From Pseudomonas argentinensis (GTDB lineage Bacteria > Pseudomonadota > Gammaproteobacteria > Pseudomonadales > Pseudomonadaceae), in the NCBI RefSeq assembly GCF_001839655.2, contig NZ_CP056087.1, positions 2,790,001 through 2,854,000 of the forward strand: a stretch of 64,000 nucleotides of DNA, in the 5' to 3' direction. Positions 55,430-64,000 of this stretch are shown piece by piece. How positions within the stretch are numbered: the first letter of the stretch is position 1; the number at the start of each line of letters is the position of its first letter. Made by a program: the position numbers and the translations under genes. The notes beneath the pieces were generated by a model. It was not told the DNA's origin and made no database searches. It worked only from the letters and a program-made list of their open reading frames with translations.

Positions 55430-56208
55430 GTTTCCTCACCCAGGATTACCGCGTTTCCATCGGCGGCCGGCCGATCATCCGCGACTTCGCCGTGCGTGCC
55501 GAAGCGGGGCGCACCCTGGCCCTGCTCGGCGCCAACGGCGCGGGCAAGTCGACCTTCATGAAAGGCCTGTGCGGCCTGCTGCGCGCCGAGGGCTCGGCGA
55601 CCATCGACGGCACCCAGCTGATCGGCCTGGAGCCGGCGTTGCGGGCGCGGCTGATCGGCTACGTGGCCCAGGATCTGACCCACCTCGATGTGCGCCTGTC
55701 GACCTACGAGCTGCTCTTGCTGGCGCAGCATGGCGGTGCCCGGGGCTGGGCGACCCAGCGCGACAGCCAGCGCCGCGCCAGCGACGTGCTCGACCTGCTG
55801 GGCCTGCAGCGTTTCGCCGAACAGCAGCCCGGGCAGTTGTCCGGCGGTGAGCGGCAGATGATTTCCCTCGCCCTGGCGCTGGTGCGCAGCCCGCGCCTGC
55901 TGCTGCTCGACGAGCCGACCTCGGCGCTGGACCTGGCCAACCAGTTGCACATGCTCGAGGCGGTCAGCGCTTATACAAGGCGCGAGAATATCGTCACCCT
56001 GGCGATCTTCCACGACATGAACCTGGCCAGCCGTTACGCCGACGATGCGCTGATGATCAGCCAGGGGCGCGTGCATGGCTGCGGCACTGTGGAAGAGATG
56101 CTCACCCCCGAGCATCTGGCGCAGGTGTACGGTGTGGATTGCCGAACGCTGAGCGTGGACGAGGGCGCCTATACCGCGATCTATCCGGTGTCGGTGATCG
56201 GCGCGTAA
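55426..56208 (+). CDS. FecE/BtuD-like ABC ATPase
   Basis: 260 residues. Walker A GANGAGKST, signature LSGGERQMISLALAL and Walker [17 protein letters not shown] are complete, and the switch His lies in AIFHDMNLA. The protein powers the FecCD-type permease encoded before it. Its last residues run to within 60 bases of a REP-like palindrome, which probably marks the end of the transcript. Confidence 0.94.
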   Translation: MSFLTQDYRVSIGGRPIIRDFAVRAEAGRTLALLGANGAGKSTFMKGLCGLLRAEGSATIDGTQLIGLEPALRARLIGYVAQDLTHLDVRLSTYELLLLAQHGGARGWATQRDSQRRASDVLDLLGLQRFAEQQPGQLSGGERQMISLALALVRSPRLLLLDEPTSALDLANQLHMLEAVSAYTRRENIVTLAIFHDMNLASRYADDALMISQGRVHGCGTVEEMLTPEHLAQVYGVDCRTLSVDEGAYTAIYPVSVIGA

Positions 56209-56261
56209 AGCTCCAGGGTATAGCGGCGCTCAACCCGAGCTACAGGTAGCCGACTAACACC

Positions 56262-56328
56262 TGTGGGAGCGGGCGGGGACGCCTAGTCCATGCCCGCGAA
56301 GCTGTCGCGGGCATGGCCCGCTCCCACA
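56262..56328. repeat. REP-like palindrome, family 1 copy C
   Basis: Outer arms TGTGGGAGCGGGC and GCCCGCTCCCACA, inner CATGCCCGCGA and TCGCGGGCATG: a nested inverted repeat. It is the most symmetrical copy in the window and lies between two convergent genes. Confidence 0.9.
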
Positions 56329-56399
56329 TTCTCACATGCCGGGTAATCAGCCGAAGTCCACCCTCGATGTGAGGCTGCAGCTTTCTCGCAATCTGCGGC

Positions 56400-57707
56400 T
56401 CAGCCATCCCGCCGATGCACGCTGTTCCCCGCAGCAAAGGTCTCTCTGACCATCCGATCATCACCCAGGGTAATCAGCGCGAACAGCCGTTCGGCCAGGT
56501 TGCCGCTCTGCCGCAGGCGGTAGTCGATCAGCGGCGTGGCCTGGTAATCGAGCACCACGAAATCCGCGTCCTTGCCGGCCGCGAAGTTGCCGATGCGCTC
56601 GTCCAGATACAGCGCCCGGGCGCTGCCCAGGGTGGCCAGGTACAGGGACTTGAACGGGTCGAGCTTCTGCCCCTGCAGCTGCATGATCTTGTACGCCTCA
56701 CTCAACGAACGCAGCTGCGAGAAGCTGGTGCCGGCGCCGATATCGGTGCCCAGACCGACGCGTACCTTGTGCTGCTCCATGCGCTTGAGATCGAACAGGC
56801 CGCTGCCGAGAAACAGGTTGGAGGTCGGGCAGAAGGCCACCGCCGAGCCGGTTTCCGCCAGGCGCTGGCATTCGGCGTCGCACAGGTGCACCGCGTGGGC
56901 GAACACCGAGCGTGGGCCGGTCAGCTGGTGCTGGTCGTAGACATCCAGGTAGCCGCTGTTGTCCGGGAACAATGCCTTGACCCACTCGATTTCCTGGCGG
57001 TTTTCCGACAGGTGCGTGTGCAGGTACAGATCGGGGTATTCACGCAGCAGGCGCCCGGCCATGGCCAGTTGCTGCGGCGTGCTGGTCGGCGCGAAGCGCG
57101 GCGTCACCGCGTAGTGCAGGCGGCCCTTGCCGTGCCAGCGCTCGATCAGCTCGCGGCTGTCGGCGTAGCCCGATTCGACGGTGTCGGTCAGTGCCTCGGG
57201 GGCGTTGCGGTCCATCAGCACCTTGCCGGCGATCATGCGCAGGTTCAGTGCCCTGGCCACTTCGAAGAAGGCGTCCACCGATTGCTTGTGCACGCTGCCG
57301 AATACCAGGGCAGTGGTGGTGCCGTTGCGCAGCAGTTCCTTGACGAATACCTCGGCCACTTCGCTGGCGTGGGCCTTGTCGGCGAAGCGCATCTCGGTCG
57401 GGAAGGTGTAGGTGTTCAGCCAGTCGAGCAACTGCTCGCCATAGGCGCCGATCATGCCGGTCTGCGGGAAGTGGATGTGGGTGTCGATAAACCCAGGGGT
57501 GATCAGCGCGTTCTCGTAGTGGGTCAGGGCGACGCCGGACAGCCGCGGCAGCAGCTCGGCAGCCGGGCCCACTTCATGCACCTTGCCGTCCTCGACCAGC
57601 AGAATGCCGTCTTCGAAATAGGCGTAGGACGCCTCGATGCCGACTTCGGCCGGGTCGGCCAGGCTGTGCAGAATGGCGCCGCGGTAGGCGTGGGAACTAG
57701 TGGACAT
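56400..57707 (-). CDS. guaD: Guanine deaminase
   Basis: 435-residue amidohydrolase that turns guanine into xanthine and ammonia. Metal ligands are seen in GFIDTHIHFPQTG (HxH), LHTHLSENRQE, HAVHLCD and GLGTDIGAGTS (Asp). The PQTG and FCPTSNLFLGSGLF blocks are typical of guanine deaminase rather than other members. The ATG at 57707 gives the family length; the open frame further up is not part of the gene. It stands alone with its own gap upstream. Confidence 0.94.
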   Translation of the reverse strand: MSTSSHAYRGAILHSLADPAEVGIEASYAYFEDGILLVEDGKVHEVGPAAELLPRLSGVALTHYENALITPGFIDTHIHFPQTGMIGAYGEQLLDWLNTYTFPTEMRFADKAHASEVAEVFVKELLRNGTTTALVFGSVHKQSVDAFFEVARALNLRMIAGKVLMDRNAPEALTDTVESGYADSRELIERWHGKGRLHYAVTPRFAPTSTPQQLAMAGRLLREYPDLYLHTHLSENRQEIEWVKALFPDNSGYLDVYDQHQLTGPRSVFAHAVHLCDAECQRLAETGSAVAFCPTSNLFLGSGLFDLKRMEQHKVRVGLGTDIGAGTSFSQLRSLSEAYKIMQLQGQKLDPFKSLYLATLGSARALYLDERIGNFAAGKDADFVVLDYQATPLIDYRLRQSGNLAERLFALITLGDDRMVRETFAAGNSVHRRDG

Positions 57708-57874
57708 GGGGCCTCGATAGAAATCCGCTGGAGCGGTGCTGGGCTTCGCGGAAGGCGATGCCCGCTGGGCGAGCGCCATGACAAGGGGCGCTCGCAGCTG
57801 TGAACCGGGATTCTGCGTGACAAGCGCGGTGTCGACAACCATGGCCGTCGCTGAGGCGAATGTTGACCTTATGG

Positions 57875-59104
57875 TCAGATGCTGGGGCGAGGCGCTACGT
57901 CGTCGAGTCTGGCCGTTGGTGCATCGGCCTTCAGGGTCTCCGGCATGCCCAACAGCAGCAGCACCGCACAACCGGCCACGGCGGCAAGCACCAGGAAGGC
58001 GCTGTCGTAACCATTGGCCTCGGCGACATATCCGGCCAGGCCGTTGCTCAACGCCGCCCCGATACCGAACACCAGGCTGACGCTGGCCAGGCTGACGTTG
58101 AAGTGGCCGCTGCCGTGGGTCAGGTCGCGCACCATCAATGGGATCAACGCACCGAACAGGCCGGCGCCGATGCCGTCGAGCAGCTGCACCGAGACCAGCC
58201 AGAGCGGATCGTCGCTGAGCGTATAGAGCACGCCACGGATCGGCAGAATCAGAAAACCGGCCAGCAGCAACGGTTTGCGCCCCCACAGGTCGGCGCGGGC
58301 ACCGACCAGCATGGCCGCTGGAATCATCACCAGTTGGGCGGCGACGATACAGGCCGAGATCAGCGTGGTGGCCAGCTCAGGGTTGGCCAAGGCCAGTTTC
58401 TGCCCCACCAGCGGCAACATCGCCGCGTTGGCCAGGTGAAACAGCGCACAGCACAGCGCCAGCAGCACCAGCGGCGGCTGGGTGAGCAACTGCCGCAGCG
58501 GGGTCAGCGCCATACCGGGTTCACGGCCCCGGGCCTGGTCGGCATCGATGGCGCGCGCCGGGATGCTCAGCGCCGACAGCAGGCTCAGCAGGGCCATGGC
58601 GGTCATCAGATAGAACACCGCTACCGGGCCCCAGAGGTAGGCGAACAGCCCGGCCAGCAGTGCCGCCGTGGCGTTGCCGGCGTGGTTGAAGGATTCGTTG
58701 CGGGCGATACGTCGGGTAAAGGCTTTCGGCCCGACGATACCCAGGGTGATGCCGGCCAGCGCCGGGGCGAACACCGAGGACGCCATGCCGGCGGCGATCT
58801 GGCTCACCGCCACCCAGGCGAACTGCGCCTGCCACAGGGTGACCAGGCAGGCGAGGGTGACGAGGATGGAGGCGCTGACGATCAGCAGGCGCTTGTCGCG
58901 CACCCCGTCCACCAGGGCGCCAGCGGGAATCTGCGCCGCCAGCCCGGCCAGCCCGCCAAGGGCCATGACCAGGCCGATATCGCCGGCCTGCCACTTGTGC
59001 ACCGACAGCAGGTAGATCGCCAGGTAGGGGCCGAGCCCGTCGCGTACATCAGCCAGAAAGAAATTCAGACGATCCAGTTTCGCGGCGCATGCGTACGTCG
59101 GCAT
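57875..59104 (-). CDS. MFS transporter, 12 spans
   Basis: 409 residues. It begins LDRLNFFLADVRDGLGPYLAIYL, then has the first-half loop region GLAAQIPAGALVDGVRDKRLL with the MFS signature and the second-half counterpart VGARADLWGRKPLLLAG. These are conserved in a group of uncharacterised MFS proteins of proteobacteria. Substrate unknown. ATG at 59104 was chosen: GAGG lies six bases upstream and the extra 36 residues of the longer frame are unlike membrane protein. It is divergent from smc. Confidence 0.83.
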   Translation of the reverse strand: MPTYACAAKLDRLNFFLADVRDGLGPYLAIYLLSVHKWQAGDIGLVMALGGLAGLAAQIPAGALVDGVRDKRLLIVSASILVTLACLVTLWQAQFAWVAVSQIAAGMASSVFAPALAGITLGIVGPKAFTRRIARNESFNHAGNATAALLAGLFAYLWGPVAVFYLMTAMALLSLLSALSIPARAIDADQARGREPGMALTPLRQLLTQPPLVLLALCCALFHLANAAMLPLVGQKLALANPELATTLISACIVAAQLVMIPAAMLVGARADLWGRKPLLLAGFLILPIRGVLYTLSDDPLWLVSVQLLDGIGAGLFGALIPLMVRDLTHGSGHFNVSLASVSLVFGIGAALSNGLAGYVAEANGYDSAFLVLAAVAGCAVLLLLGMPETLKADAPTARLDDVAPRPSI

Positions 59105-59356
59105 GGAGAACCTCGGGCGGCAAGAAAACGCGCCAGGCGATTGCGCTGGCCTGGCGATTGGATGCCAGCGAAGCGGCGGCGTTCCATGTGCACAAGCGCT
59201 GCTCAGCTTCATGGCGCTGCTGTGCTAAACTCGCGGCCCCTCTGGCCATTGGCCAGGCCCCACGTTCCCCAAGCATCGCGCCTCAAGGACCTTTATGACG
59301 CCGTGCGCCGCTGACCTCCCTGCCAATCCGGTTGCCGTCTCGGCGGGTGCCTGCCC

Positions 59357-62300
59357 ATGCGCCTGAAATCCATCAAGCTGGCGGGCTTCAAGTCCTTCGT
59401 CGACCCCACCACGGTGAACTTTCCCAGCAACATGGCGGCGGTGGTCGGCCCCAACGGCTGCGGCAAATCCAACATCATCGATGCCGTGCGCTGGGTGATG
59501 GGCGAGAGTTCGGCGAAGAACCTGCGCGGCGAGTCGATGACCGACGTCATCTTCAACGGCTCCAATACCCGCAAGCCGGTGACCCAGGCCAGTATCGAAC
59601 TGATCTTCGACAACAGCGACAACACCCTGACCGGCGAGTACGCGGCCTTCGCGGAAATCTCCATCCGCCGTCGGGTGACCCGCGACAGCCAGAACACCTA
59701 TTTTCTCAACGGCGTGAAATGCCGCCGGCGCGACATCACCGATATCTTCCTGGGAACCGGCCTGGGTCCGCGCAGTTACTCGATCATCGAGCAGGGCATG
59801 ATCAGCAAGCTGATCGAGGCCAAGCCCGAGGAGCTGCGCAACTTCATCGAAGAGGCCGCCGGCATCTCCAAATACAAGGAGCGCCGCCGCGAGACGGAAA
59901 GCCGCATCCGTCGCACCCAGGAAAACCTGGCGCGCCTGAGCGACCTGCGTGAAGAACTGGAGCGCCAGCTCGAGCGCCTGCACCGCCAGGCCCAGGCCGC
60001 CGAAAAGTACCAGGAATACAAGGCCGAGGAGCGCCAGCTCAAGGCGCAACTGACCGCCCTGCGCTGGCAGACCCTGAACGAGCAGGTCGGCCAGCGCGAG
60101 GCGGTGATCGGCAACCAGGAGGTCAGCTTCGAGGCGCTTGTGGCCGAGCAGCGCAACGCCGATGCCAGCATCGAACGGTTGCGTGACGGCCACCATGAGC
60201 TGTCCGAGCGTTTCAACCTGGTGCAGGGGCGCTTCTATTCGGTGGGCGGCGATATCGCCCGGGTCGAGCAGAGCATCCAGCATGGCCAGCAGCGCCTGCG
60301 CCAGTTGCAGGACGACCTGCGCGAAGCCGAGCGCGCACGCCTGGAAACCGAATCGCACCTGGGCCACGACCGCACCCTGCTGGCCACCCTCGGCGAAGAG
60401 CTGGCCATGCTCGAACCGGAGCAGGAAATCACCGCCGCAGCTGCCGAGGAATCCGCCGCCGCGCTGGAAGAAGCCGAGACCGGCATGCACGGCTGGCAGG
60501 AACAGTGGGACGCCTTCAACCAGCGCAGCGCCGAGCCACGCCGCCAGGCCGAGGTGCAGCAGTCGCGCATCCAGCAGCTGGAGCAGAGCCTGGAGCGCCT
60601 TGCCGAACGCCAGCGACGCCTGGGCGATGAACTGCAGCAACTGGCCGCCGACCCGGAAGATGCGGCGATCATCGAGCTGGGCGAGGAGATCGCCGGCGGT
60701 GAGCTGGACCTCGAACAATTGCAGGAGCAGGAAGCCGAACAGGCCGAGCGCCTGCAGCAACTGCGTGACGAACTGCAGCATACCGGCCAGGCCCAGCAGC
60801 AGGCCCAGGGCGAGCTGCAGCGTCTCAATGGCCGCCTCGCTTCCCTGGAAGCCTTGCAGCAGGCCGCACTGGACCCCGGCAAGGGCACGGCGCAGTGGCT
60901 GCGCGACAACGGCCTGGAGCAACGCCCGCGCCTGGCCGAAGGCCTGCGGGTAGAGAGCGGCTGGGAGCTGGCGGTGGAAACCGTGCTTGGCGCCGACTTG
61001 CAGGCCGTGCTGCAGGATGATTTCACCAGGCTGGACTTCGCCGCCTTGGAGCAGGGCGAGCTGCGCCTGGTGTCGGCGACCGCAGACGGCCAGCGCATCG
61101 CCGGCAGCCTGCTGGACAAGGTCGAATCCCCCGTGGATCTCGCGCCCTGGCTGGGCCAGGTGCGCCCGGTCGAGAACCTCGACCAGGCCCTGGCCGAACG
61201 CGCCGCCCTGGCACCTGGTGAAAGCCTGGTGAGCCGTGATGGCTATTGGGTCGGACGGCATTTCCTGCGCGTGCGGCGTGCCAGCGAGGCGCAGAGCGGC
61301 GTGCTGGCCCGCGCCCAGGAGCTGGAGAGCCTGGGCCTGGAGCGCGATGAGCGCGAGGCTGCGCTGGCACTGCTTGAGGAAAGCCTGCAGGCCCTGCGCG
61401 AGCGTCAGCGCCAGGAAGAAGAACTGCGCGAGCAGCAGCGTCGCCAGTTGCAGGATCAGGCACGCCGCCTGGGCGAGCTCAAGGCGCGCCTCTCGGCGGG
61501 GCAAGCCAAGGCCGAGCAGTTGCTGCTGCGGCGTCGGCGCATCGAGGCGGAACAACAGGAGCTGGCCGAGCAGCGCGCCATGGAAACCGAGCAACTGGGC
61601 GAGGCGCGCCTGTACCTGCAGGATGCGCTGGACAGCATGGCCTTGGACACCGAGCAGCGCGAAAGCCTGCTGGCCAGCCGCGATGCCCTGCGCGAGCGCC
61701 TCGACCGGGTACGCCAGGAAGCCCGTCAGCAAAAGGATCACGCCCACCAGCTGGCCGTGCGCCTGGGCTCGCTGCGTGCCCAGCATGATTCCACGCGCCA
61801 GGCCCTGGAACGTCTCGAACTGCAATCCGAGCGCCTTACGGAAAAGCGCGAGCAGCTCGACCTGAACCTGGAAGAGGGCGCCGCACCGCTGGAAGAGCTG
61901 CGCCTGAAACTCGAGGAACTGCTCGAACGGCGCATGGGCGTCGAAGAGGAGCTGCGCCTGGCGCGTCTGGCCCTGGAAGACGCCGATCGTGAACTGCGCG
62001 ACGCCGAGAAGCGCCGTACCCAGGCCGAACAGCAGGCGCAGCTGCTGCGCGGCCAGCTGGAGCAGCAGCGCCTGGAGTGGCAGTCGCTGAACGTGCGTCG
62101 CAAGGCGCTGCAGGATCAACTGCTGGAAGATGGCTACGACCTGCACGGCGTGCTCGCCACCTTGCCTGACGAGGCGAGCGAGGCGGCCTGGGAGCAGGCC
62201 CTGGAACAGATGGCCGGGCGCATCCAGCGGCTCGGCGCCATCAACCTGGCAGCCATCGAGGAATACCAGCAGCAATCCGAGCGCAAGCGTTACCTGGATG

Positions 62301-62845
62301 CCCAGGACGCCGACCTGGTCGAAGCGCTGGACACCCTGGAAAACGTCATCCGCAAGATCGACCGGGAAACCCGCAACCGCTTCAAGGAAACCTTCGACCA
62401 GATCAACGCCGGCCTGCAGGCGCTTTTCCCGAAAGTTTTCGGCGGTGGCAGCGCATATTTGGAACTCACCGGCGAAGATTTACTCGATACCGGGGTGACC
62501 ATCATGGCGCGTCCACCGGGCAAGAAGAACAGCACCATCCATTTGCTGTCCGGCGGCGAGAAGGCATTGACGGCGCTGGCGCTGGTTTTTTCCATCTTCC
62601 AGCTCAATCCGGCACCGTTCTGCATGCTCGACGAGGTGGACGCACCGCTGGACGATGCCAACGTCGGGCGTTACGCGCGGCTGGTCAAGGAGATGTCGGC
62701 AACCGTGCAGTTCATCTACATCACCCACAACAAGATCGCCATGGAAATGGCCGACCAGTTGATGGGCGTGACCATGCACGAACCCGGTTGTTCGCGCCTG
62801 GTGGCGGTGGATGTCGAGGAGGCGTTGGCGATGGTGGACAGTTGA
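59357..62845 (+). CDS. smc: Chromosome segregation ATPase SMC
   Basis: 1162 residues. The N-terminal head has Walker A GPNGCGKS at 31-38. Long coiled coils run to a hinge at about 490-640 (PRLAEGLRVESGWELAVETVLG). Coils return to the C-terminal head, with signature LSGGEK from 1064 and Walker B FCMLDEVD ending near 1095. SMC dimers with ScpAB load on DNA and fold the chromosome. The length is normal. The coiled coils are very rich in Gln, Glu, Arg and Leu. zipA follows on the same strand, as in other pseudomonads. Confidence 0.98.
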   Translation: MRLKSIKLAGFKSFVDPTTVNFPSNMAAVVGPNGCGKSNIIDAVRWVMGESSAKNLRGESMTDVIFNGSNTRKPVTQASIELIFDNSDNTLTGEYAAFAEISIRRRVTRDSQNTYFLNGVKCRRRDITDIFLGTGLGPRSYSIIEQGMISKLIEAKPEELRNFIEEAAGISKYKERRRETESRIRRTQENLARLSDLREELERQLERLHRQAQAAEKYQEYKAEERQLKAQLTALRWQTLNEQVGQREAVIGNQEVSFEALVAEQRNADASIERLRDGHHELSERFNLVQGRFYSVGGDIARVEQSIQHGQQRLRQLQDDLREAERARLETESHLGHDRTLLATLGEELAMLEPEQEITAAAAEESAAALEEAETGMHGWQEQWDAFNQRSAEPRRQAEVQQSRIQQLEQSLERLAERQRRLGDELQQLAADPEDAAIIELGEEIAGGELDLEQLQEQEAEQAERLQQLRDELQHTGQAQQQAQGELQRLNGRLASLEALQQAALDPGKGTAQWLRDNGLEQRPRLAEGLRVESGWELAVETVLGADLQAVLQDDFTRLDFAALEQGELRLVSATADGQRIAGSLLDKVESPVDLAPWLGQVRPVENLDQALAERAALAPGESLVSRDGYWVGRHFLRVRRASEAQSGVLARAQELESLGLERDEREAALALLEESLQALRERQRQEEELREQQRRQLQDQARRLGELKARLSAGQAKAEQLLLRRRRIEAEQQELAEQRAMETEQLGEARLYLQDALDSMALDTEQRESLLASRDALRERLDRVRQEARQQKDHAHQLAVRLGSLRAQHDSTRQALERLELQSERLTEKREQLDLNLEEGAAPLEELRLKLEELLERRMGVEEELRLARLALEDADRELRDAEKRRTQAEQQAQLLRGQLEQQRLEWQSLNVRRKALQDQLLEDGYDLHGVLATLPDEASEAAWEQALEQMAGRIQRLGAINLAAIEEYQQQSERKRYLDAQDADLVEALDTLENVIRKIDRETRNRFKETFDQINAGLQALFPKVFGGGSAYLELTGEDLLDTGVTIMARPPGKKNSTIHLLSGGEKALTALALVFSIFQLNPAPFCMLDEVDAPLDDANVGRYARLVKEMSATVQFIYITHNKIAMEMADQLMGVTMHEPGCSRLVAVDVEEALAMVDS

Positions 62846-62870
62846 GAGGGCCAGCTAAGGGTTTTGTCGC

Positions 62871-62899
62871 GTAAAAACCGGCCGCAGTGGCGGTTTTAC
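62871..62899 (+). terminator. Imperfect terminator between smc and zipA
   Basis: GTAAAAACCGGCC pairs with GGCGGTTTTAC around GCAGT, with T-run inside the right arm. It should at least partly separate smc and zipA transcription. Confidence 0.55.
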
Positions 62900-63071
62900 A
62901 GCGTTTTGCCGGTGTAAAGTTGCCTTTCGTCGTGCTAGCTTAACGCCCACTTTTGTTGCGCGTGGGAAAACGCCAGTCAGAACATGGAGTTGGCGCCACG
63001 TTTCAAGGTCATCAGTAGGGGCCAGGACGCCTTTTTTCATCAATTTTTTGCTTTAGGGGTCAGGACATTTC

Positions 63072-63899
63072 ATGGAATTCGGTCTACGCGAGTGGCTGAT
63101 CATCATCGGTATCATCGTCATCGCCGGCATCCTTTTCGATGGTTGGCGGCGGATGCGCGGTGGCAAGGGCAAACTCAAGTTCCGGCTCGACCGCAACCTG
63201 TCCAACCTGCCCGATGACGAGGGCGACCCCGACGTGCTCAGCCCGCCCCGGGTGGTGGAGCGCAACCACGAACCCTCGCTGGACGAAGACGACCTGCCGT
63301 CGATGAGCGCCCGTGACGTCAACGGCCGCCGTCGCGGTGAGCCACGCCAGGGCGACCTGGACCTGACCTCCGACGAGCCGGTGCCGACCCTGCTCAGCCC
63401 GGTGGACGACGAACTCGATACGCGCAACAGCGTCTCCAGCAAGCAGGGCGACAAGGATCTGCCGCCGGTCGAGGAAGTGCTGGTGATCAACGTCATCGCC
63501 CGCGACGAACAAGGCTTCAAGGGCCCGGCGCTGCTGCAGAACATTCTGGAAAGCGGGCTGCGTTTCGGCGAGATGGACATCTTCCATCGCCACGAGAGCA
63601 TGGCCGGTAACGGTGAAGTGCTGTTCTCCATGGCCAATGCCCTGAAACCGGGCACCTTCGACCTGGACGACATCGAAGGCTTCAGCACCCGTGCGGTGAG
63701 CTTCTTTCTCGGCTTGCCGGGCCCGCGTCATCCCAAACAGGCCTTCGACGTGATGGTCGCGGCGGCGCGCAAGCTGGCCCACGAGCTCAACGGCGAACTC
63801 AAGGACGATCAGCGCAGCGTGCTGACCGCACAAACCATCGAACATTACCGTCAGCGCATCGTCGAATACGAACGCCGCCTGTTGACGCAAAAACGCTGA
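63072..63899 (+). CDS. zipA: Cell division protein ZipA
   Basis: 275 residues. One N-terminal span (about 8-26, [17 protein letters not shown]) anchors it with the N-terminus in the periplasm. A charged, flexible linker follows to about residue 135. The C-terminal FtsZ-binding domain is globular ([47 protein letters not shown]). ZipA tethers the FtsZ ring to the membrane. An intrinsic terminator follows 20 bases after the stop. ligA, the usual next gene, would begin beyond the window. Confidence 0.96.
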   Translation: MEFGLREWLIIIGIIVIAGILFDGWRRMRGGKGKLKFRLDRNLSNLPDDEGDPDVLSPPRVVERNHEPSLDEDDLPSMSARDVNGRRRGEPRQGDLDLTSDEPVPTLLSPVDDELDTRNSVSSKQGDKDLPPVEEVLVINVIARDEQGFKGPALLQNILESGLRFGEMDIFHRHESMAGNGEVLFSMANALKPGTFDLDDIEGFSTRAVSFFLGLPGPRHPKQAFDVMVAAARKLAHELNGELKDDQRSVLTAQTIEHYRQRIVEYERRLLTQKR

Positions 63900-63919
63900 A
63901 AGAAAGTGGCACCGACGAG

Positions 63920-63957
63920 CCTCAAGCTACAAGCCCAGCGCTTGGCTTGAGGTTTTT
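63920..63957 (+). terminator. Terminator after zipA
   Basis: Arms CCTCAAGC and GCTTGAGG with an inner AAGCCCAGCGCTT stem, then five T. The words also resemble the CAAGC/GCTTG repeat family seen at 4.3 and 29.6 kb. Confidence 0.85.
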
Positions 63958-64000
63958 CGTTTCTATGCCCTGGCCGTGGCCCGCCGAGACCGACCCACAT

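Noticed and set aside
59225..62275. 1016-codon open frame on the minus strand
   Set aside because: It is the antisense of smc. Its composition (Leu, Ala and Gln runs) mirrors the coiled-coil codons of smc, and no domain is recognisable.

Overview
The window is GC-rich, densely coded bacterial DNA, almost certainly a Pseudomonas chromosome. Evidence: EarP with an EF-P carrying Arg at the modified position, the phhR/phhAB phenylalanine locus, an itaconate (rip/ich-ict-ccl type) cluster next to acsA and aotJQMP-argR, smc-zipA, and several families of palindromic intergenic repeats of the pseudomonad kind. From memory, the stretch phhB-phhA-phhR ... ripR ... acsA-aot-argR keeps the order of P. 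aeruginosa PAO1 around PA0871-PA0893, and moaA ... guaD ... smc-zipA resembles the region around PA1505-PA1528. These synteny statements were not checked against a database.

Layout. 0-4 kb: end of earP, efp, an Smr-domain gene, a small membrane protein, an isochorismatase-fold gene, prmB. 4.5-9.1 kb: cobF, a fused glucosylglycerol-phosphate synthase/phosphatase, an MFS transporter. 9.3-12.4 kb: phhB, phhA and divergent phhR. 12.4-14.1 kb: three lipoprotein genes (CsgG-like, DUF4810, DUF799). 14.4-22.2 kb: LysR regulator and itaconate catabolism genes (ich, acyl-CoA dehydrogenase, MmgE/PrpD, ict, ccl) plus a TRAP solute-binding protein. 22.3-23.6 kb: an intact ISL3-family insertion sequence sitting in the T-run of the terminator behind that binding protein. 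23.8-28.5 kb: marR plus a three-component EmrAB-type efflux operon. 28.6-36.1 kb: an HMG-CoA-lyase-family gene, a class III CoA-transferase, a second LysR gene, a second TRAP binding protein, a VOC/glyoxalase gene broken by an amber codon, and dctQ-dctM. 36.1-44.4 kb: an EAL protein, acsA, and the arginine transport genes aotJQMP-argR. 44.5-50.9 kb: a DASS transporter and a caa3-type cytochrome oxidase with small membrane proteins. 51.2-64 kb: moaA, a DUF2383 gene, a metal-chelate ABC importer, guaD, an MFS transporter, smc, zipA.

The most interesting part is 14.4-36.1 kb. A compact itaconate locus appears to have been opened up. Its TRAP transporter now lies 10-14 kb downstream behind an IS, an efflux operon and a second CoA-transferase/lyase/LysR module. 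The first module encodes the known route itaconate -> itaconyl-CoA -> (S)-citramalyl-CoA -> acetyl-CoA + pyruvate. The second has the right families for a parallel route through the opposite (R)-citramalyl-CoA: a class III CoA-transferase and an HMG-CoA-lyase-type enzyme. That assignment is inference. Each LysR gene has its own near-perfect T-N11-A palindrome. The acetyl-CoA produced fits the neighbouring acsA.

No tRNA, rRNA or CRISPR array was recognised. Intergenic DNA is unusually rich in palindromes: at least three dispersed families plus a 0.5-kb tandem repeat that has copied the start of a gene.
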